Assembly (NCBI GenBank): GCA_023260495.1
Contig: JALQVB010000035.1
Coordinates: 1-10,642 of the forward strand
Length of the DNA: 10,642 bases
Direction: 5' to 3'
Source: Aquiluna sp.
GTDB taxonomy: Bacteria; Actinomycetota; Actinomycetes; Actinomycetales; Microbacteriaceae
This document shows positions 5,827 through 10,642 of this stretch, one piece after another. Below the pieces are notes generated by a model. The model saw only the letters and a list, made by a program, of their open reading frames with translations. It was not told where the DNA came from and made no database searches. The translations under genes and the position numbers were made by a program. Position 1 is the stretch's first letter, and each line of letters starts with the position of its first letter.

Positions 5827-5858
5827 AGCCTAGCAGAGTTTTGAGGAAAAAACTAGGC
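5827..5858 (-). promoter_or_regulatory. Gap between the ABC gene and rpmE2: inverted repeats and possible rpmE2 -10
   Basis: The 74-base gap 5779-5852, plus the end of the ABC gene, holds GCCTAG (5828-5833) facing CTAGGC (5853-5858), with an inner pair AGTTTT (5837-5842) and AAAACT (5849-5854). Read leftwards this could fold as a weak, AT-rich terminator for the ABC gene that includes its stop codon. The left arm also contains TAGGCT (5832 to 5827), preceded by TGC like an extended -10, which would start rpmE2 transcription near 5820. Further left, CGCG-TTTTG-CGCG could form a short leader hairpin. These readings are alternatives and none is certain. Confidence 0.35.
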
Positions 5859-6635
5859 CGCCACAGCGCGGAATCTGCCGTTTTCGTAGCTCACCGTCAG
5901 CGGGAATCGGAAAGTCTCCGAAATAGCTGCCGAGGTGATTGTGCTGCCGATCTCTCCCCTGGCCAGCACTTTGCCGTCCTGCAGGAGCAGGGCGTGCGTG
6001 AAGCCGGCGGGGATCTCCTCGAGGTGGTGAGTGACCATGGCCAATGCGGGCGCATCCGGCGATGACGCGTAACCGGAGAGTAATCGGATGGTCTGTTCCC
6101 TGGCTGCCAAATCGAGCGACGCCACCGGCTCATCAAGCAGCAGCAGCTCGGGGTCGGTCATCACTGCTCTGGCAATCTGCACACGCTTGCGCTCACCATC
6201 GGAAAGAGTTCCGAATGGCCGCTCTTCGAAATCAGATAGTTCCCACTCCCGCAAGACGCGACGGGCGCGACGCTCATCGATGGCGTCATATTCTTCTTTC
6301 CAGCGCCCGGTGATTCCGTAGCTAGCCGTCATCACCGCATTCATCACTGTTTCGCTGTTTGGAATCTGGCTGGCCAGAGCCGAAGAGGCAAACCCAATTC
6401 GGGTGCGAAGCTCGAAGATGTTTGTCTTACCGAGCACCTGATCAAGGATCTCAGCCGAGCCACTGGAAGGCTGAATCTGAGCGGCGCAGACTCTTAGCAG
6501 GGTGGTTTTGCCGGCTCCATTTGCGCCGAGGATCACCCAGCGCTCGGACGAATCAAGATCCAGCGAAATTGACTGCAGGATCTCTCGCCCAGAGCGCTTA
6601 ACCGTCACATTTTGAAGACTGACAACCTTAGACAC
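5853..6635 (-). CDS. ABC transporter ATP-binding protein
   Basis: This is a single-domain ABC ATPase of 260 residues. It has Walker A GANGAGKTT (37-45), signature LSDGERKR (144-151), Walker B LLLLDEP (164-170), D-loop SLD (173-175) and switch His H203 in VTHH. In place of the usual Q-loop glutamine it has IGFASSAL near 80-87. The segment MTASYGITGRWKEEYD (102-117) resembles the actinobacterial YlmA/ModF-like group. No permease or binding protein is adjacent, so it may be a soluble ABC ATPase or a subunit pairing with a membrane partner elsewhere; the substrate is unknown. The start is GTG, 9 bases after the glgA stop, with no ribosome site. TAGGCT, formed partly by that stop codon, lies six bases upstream at leaderless distance, so it may have its own promoter as well as read-through from glgA. 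Confidence 0.88.
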   Translation of the reverse strand: MSKVVSLQNVTVKRSGREILQSISLDLDSSERWVILGANGAGKTTLLRVCAAQIQPSSGSAEILDQVLGKTNIFELRTRIGFASSALASQIPNSETVMNAVMTASYGITGRWKEEYDAIDERRARRVLREWELSDFEERPFGTLSDGERKRVQIARAVMTDPELLLLDEPVASLDLAAREQTIRLLSGYASSPDAPALAMVTHHLEEIPAGFTHALLLQDGKVLARGEIGSTITSAAISETFRFPLTVSYENGRFRAVAA

Positions 6636-6641
6636 GCAGTT

Positions 6642-6647
6642 AGCCTA
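6642..6647 (-). promoter_or_regulatory. Putative -10 for a leaderless ABC-gene mRNA, made from the glgA stop codon
   Basis: On the minus strand TAGGCT begins with the TAG stop of glgA and is followed by exactly six bases (AACTGC) and the GTG start at 6635. No ribosome site is present and no good -35 hexamer is seen (TCTATA region). The geometry matches five other starts in the window, but with two of the hexamer bases fixed by a stop codon, chance is more likely here. Confidence 0.4.
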
Positions 6648-7829
6648 GCCAGTAATCGCGCGGTTATAGACCTCAAGAGTGCGAGTCGCAATTGTGTCCC
6701 AACCGAATTCATCACGTGCGCGAACTCTGCCAGCCTCGCCGAATTGCTTCAGGTCCGCAGAATCTAAAGCGGCGGTCAGCGTGTTGGCAAAGTCTGAAAT
6801 GAACTTCTCTGGATCCAGCGGTGTGCCGCTGCCATCCATTCTCTGCTCGATCGGCACTAGCCAACCGGTTTTGCCGTGTTCGACCACCTCGGGAATTCCC
6901 CCGGTTGCGGTTGCCACCACTGGCGCTCCGCATGCCATAGCCTCAAGATTCACGATGCCGAGCGGTTCATAAATCGATGGACAAACAAAAACATCGCTTG
7001 CAGTAAGCAGTGCTGCCAGCTCTGGCTGAGGAAGGTGCTCCGGAATCCAAACCACCCCGGAACGAGTTTCCTGCAGTTGCTGCACCAGAAGCTCCACTTC
7101 GGCCTTGATATCCGGGGTGTCGGGCGCTCCGGCAGCCAGAACTAGTTGCACATCCTCTGGCAGCAAGCTGGCAGCCCGAAGGAAGTAAGGCAATCCCTTT
7201 TGTCGGGTGATTCGACCCACAAAAATGACAGTTCTTCTGCTGGCATCGAGGCCGTAGCGCCTCAGTAGTTCCGGGTTTTCGACCGGCTGCCACTTGTTTG
7301 AGTCGATTCCGTTGTGAACGACCTCCACCTTTGCCGGGTCAAGATTGGGATAGGCACGCAGAATGTCGTTTCGCATGCCTGCCGAGACAGCGATGATTCT
7401 CTTGGCATGCTCGTAGGCACTTTTTTCGATGAACGAAGAGATCTCATACCCGCCACCGAGCTGCTCGCGCTTCCATGGCCGCAATGGCTCCAGCGAGTGG
7501 GCTGTAATCACGTGTGGCATGGCGTGCAGCATTGAGCCGAGTTGTCCAGCAAAATTTGCATACCAGGTGTGCGAGTGAACTAAATCGCTGCCAGCCAGGT
7601 TCTCGACTATTTCGAGGTCGGTTCCCAGTGTTTGCAGGCTGCCGTTGGCGCCAAGCAGCGAAGCTGGTGTCTCATAGCCGGTTGTCCCGTTCTCAGCCAC
7701 CGGCGTGCCAAAGGCGTGCACTCGCACGTCGGTCCGCTCGCGCAGCACCTTCACCAGTTCGGCTACGTGTACCCCGGCTCCCCCATAGATGTTTGGCGGG
7801 TACTCTTTAGTAACAAAATCAACACGCAT
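6645..7829 (-). CDS. glgA: Glycogen synthase, actinobacterial GT4 type (GlgA/GlgM)
   Basis: This enzyme uses ADP-glucose to build alpha-1,4-glucan. In mycobacteria the homologous enzyme is known to make maltose-1-phosphate for the GlgE route, and which reaction applies here cannot be read from the sequence. The protein has 394 residues, the short GT4 form. The N-terminus is VTKEYPPNIYGGAGVH (donor-loop YGGAG at 15-19), then HSHTWYANFAG near 85-95. The donor-phosphate residues are R206 and K211 in FVGRITRQKG, and the retaining E-x7-E motif is E288/E296 in YEPLGIVNLEA. I choose ATG at 7829: it gives the family start MRVDFVTKEYPP and has TAGCAT six bases before it. A TTG at 7835 would overlap that spacing and add two residues. 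It faces glgC across a 47-base promoter gap and is followed by the ABC gene after 9 bases. Confidence 0.93.
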   Translation of the reverse strand: MRVDFVTKEYPPNIYGGAGVHVAELVKVLRERTDVRVHAFGTPVAENGTTGYETPASLLGANGSLQTLGTDLEIVENLAGSDLVHSHTWYANFAGQLGSMLHAMPHVITAHSLEPLRPWKREQLGGGYEISSFIEKSAYEHAKRIIAVSAGMRNDILRAYPNLDPAKVEVVHNGIDSNKWQPVENPELLRRYGLDASRRTVIFVGRITRQKGLPYFLRAASLLPEDVQLVLAAGAPDTPDIKAEVELLVQQLQETRSGVVWIPEHLPQPELAALLTASDVFVCPSIYEPLGIVNLEAMACGAPVVATATGGIPEVVEHGKTGWLVPIEQRMDGSGTPLDPEKFISDFANTLTAALDSADLKQFGEAGRVRARDEFGWDTIATRTLEVYNRAITG

Positions 7830-7835
7830 ATCCAA

Positions 7836-7870
7836 ATGCTAGTGCTGGCCTACGTTTCAGCAACTAACAT
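7836..7870. promoter_or_regulatory. Divergent glgA/glgC promoters with leaderless starts
   Basis: The gap between the two ATGs is only 47 bases. Leftwards, TAGCAT (7841 to 7836), TTGGAT and ATG; rightwards, TAACAT (7865-7870), TTCGCT and ATG. These two 15-base blocks match at 12 positions. Neither gene has a ribosome site, so both transcripts probably begin at the A of ATG. A weak -35 for glgA, TTGCTG (7863 to 7858), lies next to the glgC -10, and the glgC -35 zone (about 7842-7847) abuts the glgA -10, so two polymerases could not bind together. Confidence 0.6.
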
Positions 7871-7876
7871 TTCGCT

Positions 7877-9118
7877 ATGGGACGACCTAGAGTTTTTGGA
7901 ATGGTTCTCGCTGGGGGCGAGGGAAAACGGCTTATGCCGCTGACTGCGGAGCGGGCTAAACCAGCAGTTCCCTTTGCGGGTAGTTATCGCCTTGTTGACT
8001 TTGCCCTGAGCAATCTAATCAACTCTGGGCTTCGACGCATCGTTGTCCTGACGCAGTACAAATCGCACTCCTTGGATAGGCACATTTCCCAGACCTGGCG
8101 CATGTCTCCGTTGCTTGGCGCCTACGTAGCTTCGGTACCTGCACAGCAGCGTCTGGGCAAGCGTTGGTACACCGGAAGCGCAGATGCAATCTTGCAGTCC
8201 ATGAACGCGCTCTCCGACGAGCGCCCAGACTACGTAGTCGTAGTTGGTGCCGACCACGTCTATCGCATGGATTTTGATCAGATGCTCGAGGCGCACATCG
8301 CCTCTGGCATGGACGCCACCGTGGCCGCAATCCGCCAACCCATCTCAATGGCAAATCAGTTTGGCGTGATCGAGGTTGACGACAAAGACCCCGCTGTCAT
8401 CTCGGCCTTCCGCGAAAAGCCCAGCGACCCCAAGCCGGTCCCGGGCGATGATTCGATGGCGCTAGTTTCCATGGGTAATTACATTTTTACTGCGGATGCC
8501 CTAATCGAGGCAATCACCCAGGATGGGGATAACGATCAGTCCACGCATGACATGGGAGGAGACATCATCCCCGCATTCGTCGAGGCAGGCCGCTGCGGTG
8601 CTTATGACTTCACCTTCAACGAGATTCCGGGCGCGACTCCGAGAGACAAGTCCTACTGGCGTGACGTAGGAACATTGGACAGCTACTACGACGCCCACAT
8701 GGATCTGATTTCAACCATGCCAATTTTCAATCTTTACAACTCCGAATGGCCGGTCTACTCGCAGCAGATCAACATGCCACCAGCTAAGTTCATCCATGAT
8801 TCAGAGGGGAACCAGGGCCGAACCCACGACTCAATTGTTTCCCTGGGTGTAGTCGTGACCGGAGGCATCGTTGAGCGCAGCGTCCTCTCCCCCAATGTGA
8901 GAGTGGGATCTCGTTCGCTAATCACAGATTCGATTCTGCTGGACAACGTGCAGGTAGGTCGGGACAGCACTGTGCGCCGGGCCATTCTGGATAAGGACGT
9001 GAGAATTACCGACGGCGCCAGTGTGGGCGTGAACCGTGAGCGCGACCTAGAGCGCGGCTTCACGGTCACCGACAGTGGACTAACTGTTATTCCAAAGGGG
9101 CAGCTAGTAGCACCGTGA
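7877..9118 (+). CDS. glgC: Glucose-1-phosphate adenylyltransferase (ADP-glucose pyrophosphorylase)
   Basis: GlgC makes ADP-glucose and pyrophosphate from ATP and glucose-1-phosphate, the committed step of bacterial glycogen synthesis. The 413-residue protein has the nucleotide-binding loop LAGGEGKRLMPLT (11-23), RAKPAVPFAGSYRLVDFALSN, the catalytic-region GADHVYRMD (124-132), FREKP (178-182, K181 at the glucose-1-phosphate site) and YWRDVGTLDSYY (260-271). A C-terminal left-handed beta-helix of hexapeptide-like repeats covers about 320-385 (for example SVLSPNVRVGSRSLITDSIL). The length is normal for the allosteric homotetrameric form. The ATG at 7877 lacks a ribosome site but has TAACAT at leaderless distance. 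The stop overlaps serB as GTGA, so serB is translated from the same mRNA. Confidence 0.97.
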   Translation: MGRPRVFGMVLAGGEGKRLMPLTAERAKPAVPFAGSYRLVDFALSNLINSGLRRIVVLTQYKSHSLDRHISQTWRMSPLLGAYVASVPAQQRLGKRWYTGSADAILQSMNALSDERPDYVVVVGADHVYRMDFDQMLEAHIASGMDATVAAIRQPISMANQFGVIEVDDKDPAVISAFREKPSDPKPVPGDDSMALVSMGNYIFTADALIEAITQDGDNDQSTHDMGGDIIPAFVEAGRCGAYDFTFNEIPGATPRDKSYWRDVGTLDSYYDAHMDLISTMPIFNLYNSEWPVYSQQINMPPAKFIHDSEGNQGRTHDSIVSLGVVVTGGIVERSVLSPNVRVGSRSLITDSILLDNVQVGRDSTVRRAILDKDVRITDGASVGVNRERDLERGFTVTDSGLTVIPKGQLVAP

Positions 9119-9744
9119 CAAGATTCCTAGTCGTCTTCGACGTCGATTCCACCCTGATTGAAGATGAGGCAATTGAGCTTTTGGCCGATGCCTCCGGAAC
9201 CCGCGAGATGGTCACCGAGATAACTGAACGCGCAATGCGCGGAGAACTGGATTTCAAGGCTTCACTATTCGAGCGAGTTGCCACCCTCGCAGGACTTGAC
9301 GCGTCTGTATTGGATACCACCGCGGCAAGACTGCGACCGACTAAGGGAGCAAAGGAACTGATCGAAGAGATTCACGCTCGAGGCGGAAAGGCGGCCGCAG
9401 TTTCCGGCGGCTTCAATCAGCTGCTTGGCGACCTAAGGCTCGATCTAGGGCTTGATTTTGCCCAGGCAAACACGCTCGAGGTAATTGACGGAAAGCTGAC
9501 CGGTCGCGTCACCGGAGAGATCATTGACCGCGCCGCAAAAGCCAAGTACCTAGAGCAGTGGGCTGAGGAACTGGGCCTCAGTGCGCAGCATACGATCGCC
9601 GTTGGTGACGGCGCCAACGATTTGGACATGATGGCCGCTGCCGGCCTGTCGGTGGCATTTTGCGGGCGCGAAAAAGTTAGAAAAGCAGCCAAGGTCGCAA
9701 TTGATGATCGCGACCTTGGCTACCTAATTTCAGTATTGCCTTAG
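9115..9744 (+). CDS. serB: Phosphoserine phosphatase (HAD superfamily)
   Basis: SerB removes the phosphate from O-phospho-L-serine, the last step of serine synthesis. The 209-residue protein is the single-domain form, without the N-terminal ACT domains of the mycobacterial enzyme. HAD motifs: I is FDVDSTLIEDEA (8-19) with nucleophile D9 and general acid D11; II is VSGGFNQ (96-102, S97); III is a Lys near 142-144; IV is GDGANDLDMM (164-173, D165 and D169). LSVAFCGREKVRKAA near 178-192 is also typical. The GTG start overlaps the glgC stop by four bases (GTGA); AAAGGGGC lies rather far upstream, so translational coupling is likely. Its last codons hold a strong inverted repeat that serves the opposing fabI gene. 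It ends TAG and shares TTAG with fabI. Confidence 0.95.
   Translation: MTRFLVVFDVDSTLIEDEAIELLADASGTREMVTEITERAMRGELDFKASLFERVATLAGLDASVLDTTAARLRPTKGAKELIEEIHARGGKAAAVSGGFNQLLGDLRLDLGLDFAQANTLEVIDGKLTGRVTGEIIDRAAKAKYLEQWAEELGLSAQHTIAVGDGANDLDMMAAAGLSVAFCGREKVRKAAKVAIDDRDLGYLISVLP
9671..9721 (-). terminator. Intrinsic terminator of fabI, inside the serB gene
   Basis: AGCCAAGGTCGC (9687-9698) and GCGACCTTGGCT (9710-9721) form a perfect 12-base-pair stem with an 11-base loop. On the minus strand the hairpin starts 19 bases after the fabI stop and is followed by GCTTTTCTAACTTTTT. On the plus strand it is followed by ACCTAATTTC, much weaker. The repeat is written in the serB codons for AAKVAIDDRDLGY, and the U tract in the lysine codons of EKVRKA. 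Confidence 0.85.
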
Positions 9745-10508
9745 GCACCAGTGGAGTGCAGGCCGCCATCCACGTGAATCATCTCGCCGGTGGTGGCAGG
9801 GAACCAGTCACTGAGCAGTGCTACCAGTCCTTTCGCTGCCGCTTCGGTATCGGTTAGGTCCCAACCAAGTGGCGCACGGTCGGTCCAGAGCTCTTCCATG
9901 GTGGCAAAGCCGGGAATCCCTTTTGCGGCAGTCGTGCGAAGCGGTCCAGCTGACACCAGGTTCACGCGTACCCCGTGCTCTCCCAGGTAGCGAGCGAGAT
10001 AGCGGGAGGTTGACTCAAAGGCTGCCTTTGCCACTCCCATCCAGTCGTAGACCGGCCACGACACGGTTGCGTCGAAAGTTAGACCAACCACCGAGGATGG
10101 GTTGTTCAAAACCGGAAGGCAGGCTGCCGTGATTGACTTCAGCGAATACGCGGAGACGTGAACTGCCGTGGAAACGTCCTCCCACTCAGTGGACATGAAA
10201 TTGCCACCGAGGGCAGTCTGCGGGGCAAAGGCAATGGCGTGCACAATGCCGTCCAATGATCCAACTTTTTCCTTGATGACAACAGGCAGGTTGTCCAAAT
10301 CAGCCTGGTTGGTGGCATCCAGCTCGATGACCTCAACGGGCTTTGGAAGGCGCTGGGCAATTTTCTGTGTAATCGGGAGCATGCGCCCAAAAGAGCTGAG
10401 GATTACCTCTGCGCCTTGCTCCTGGGCCAGCCGCGCTGCGGAGTAGGCAATCGATGCCTCAGTCAAAACTCCGGTGACCAGAATTTTCTTGCCTTCTAGA
10501 ATGCCCAT
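9741..10508 (-). CDS. fabI: Enoyl-[acyl-carrier-protein] reductase, FabI/InhA type
   Basis: FabI reduces the trans-2-enoyl-ACP double bond with NADH in the last step of each type II fatty-acid elongation cycle. The 255-residue SDR-fold protein is closest in pattern to InhA: GVLTEASIAY (13-22, nucleotide loop), LELDATN-like IELDATN (61-67), IVHAIAFAPQT (88-98), VSAYSLKS (118-125), and the active site Y154-x6-K161 in YDWMGVAK. SAGPLRTTAAKG (186-197) and GEMIHVDGGLH near the end follow. Compared with M. tuberculosis InhA, the position of Ser94 is Ala91, and the substrate loop before RAPLGW is about 10 residues shorter. AAGGAG lies 7 bases before the ATG. fabG ends 33 bases upstream, as in the mabA-inhA operon. 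A strong terminator follows. Confidence 0.95.
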   Translation of the reverse strand: MGILEGKKILVTGVLTEASIAYSAARLAQEQGAEVILSSFGRMLPITQKIAQRLPKPVEVIELDATNQADLDNLPVVIKEKVGSLDGIVHAIAFAPQTALGGNFMSTEWEDVSTAVHVSAYSLKSITAACLPVLNNPSSVVGLTFDATVSWPVYDWMGVAKAAFESTSRYLARYLGEHGVRVNLVSAGPLRTTAAKGIPGFATMEELWTDRAPLGWDLTDTEAAAKGLVALLSDWFPATTGEMIHVDGGLHSTGA

Positions 10509-10541
10509 CTTTTCTCCTTATGTTGGCTCTAAAACTACTAC

Positions 10542-10642
10542 CTAGTGGCCCATTCCTAGGCCGCCGTCAACTGGAATTACCGCACCTGATATGTATCCAG
10601 CCTCATCGGATGCCAGCCAGCGAACGACCTTGGCAACCTCCT
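10542..10642 (-). CDS. fabG: 3-oxoacyl-[acyl-carrier-protein] reductase, C-terminal fragment
   Basis: Only the last 32 residues are inside the window: EVAKVVRWLASDEAGYISGA followed by VIPVDGGLGMGH and TAG. This is the conserved end of FabG, an SDR-fold NADPH-dependent reductase of type II fatty-acid synthesis. The ASDEAGYISGAVIPVDGG block holds the NAD(P)H-fold terminus, and the GMGH ending matches mycobacterial MabA (FabG1). Its place just before fabI on the same strand strengthens the call. The catalytic Ser-Tyr-Lys lies outside the window, so activity cannot be checked here. Confidence 0.9.
   Translation of the reverse strand, partial: EVAKVVRWLASDEAGYISGAVIPVDGGLGMGH

Noticed and set aside
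5779..5860. Zur box or riboswitch upstream of rpmE2
   Set aside because: Type B L31 genes are often zinc-regulated, but no palindrome of the Zur type is visible and the leader is too short for a known riboswitch.
7830..7835. TTG start of glgA two codons earlier
   Set aside because: It would lie inside the spacer between the TAGCAT hexamer and the ATG, and homologues start MRV-x3-T-x-EYPP, matching ATG 7829.
1..10642. Mobile element, prophage, CRISPR array, defence island or biosynthetic cluster
   Set aside because: No transposase, integrase, direct-repeat array or atypical gene block is present; every gene is a recognisable housekeeping type or a small conserved-looking protein, and composition appears even.

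Overview
The window looks like ordinary, very compact chromosome from a small-genome actinobacterium. The best guess is Microbacteriaceae (the freshwater Luna lineage, e.g. Rhodoluna/Aquiluna-like). The reasons are a PAC2-family protein end to end with uppP, a divergent glgA/glgC pair of the short actinobacterial type, a mabA-inhA style fabG-fabI pair (FabG ends in GMGH), a zinc-free L31 protein, GTG/TTG starts and leaderless start sites. The family is an inference from protein motifs, not from a search. No mobile element, phage gene, CRISPR array or toxin-antitoxin pair is visible.

Layout. 1-227 (+): C-terminal end of a PAC2-family protein. 224-1258 (-): a small acidic protein of unknown function followed by uppP, the lipid-carrier phosphatase. 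1344-1427 (+): tRNA-Leu(GAG), then a class II sirtuin and a histidine phosphatase. 2839-4771 (-): an alpha/beta hydrolase followed by a GT4 glycosyltransferase. 4826-5533 (+): a DnaQ-like 3'-5' exonuclease. 5530-7829 (-): GlgA/GlgM glycogen synthase, an ABC ATPase and ribosomal protein L31 type B. 7877-9744 (+): glgC (ADP-glucose pyrophosphorylase) and serB. 9741-10642 (-): fabG (C-terminal end only) and fabI/inhA of type II fatty acid synthesis. There is no gene-free stretch longer than about 90 bases.

Main themes. (1) Six genes with no Shine-Dalgarno carry a -10-like TANNNT hexamer ending exactly six bases before the start codon, as expected for leaderless mRNAs. Genes inside operons (histidine phosphatase, glycosyltransferase, fabI) and two others (exonuclease, rpmE2) have clear ribosome binding sites instead. 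(2) All four convergent gene pairs overlap, three of them by exactly the four bases TTAG, which give TAG on one strand and TAA on the other. (3) At two of these junctions the minus-strand gene has a strong intrinsic terminator (hairpin plus U tract) written inside the last codons of the opposing protein gene. At the other two there is a hairpin without a U tract.

How the genes work together. glgC makes ADP-glucose and glgA uses it for alpha-glucan synthesis; their face-to-face promoters are so close that they probably exclude each other. uppP recycles undecaprenyl phosphate, and the GT4 enzyme may act on an envelope glycan, but its substrate cannot be read from the sequence. fabG and fabI carry out the two reductions of fatty-acid elongation. 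The rest are housekeeping genes. I found no convincing new multi-gene system; the notable content is regulatory architecture.
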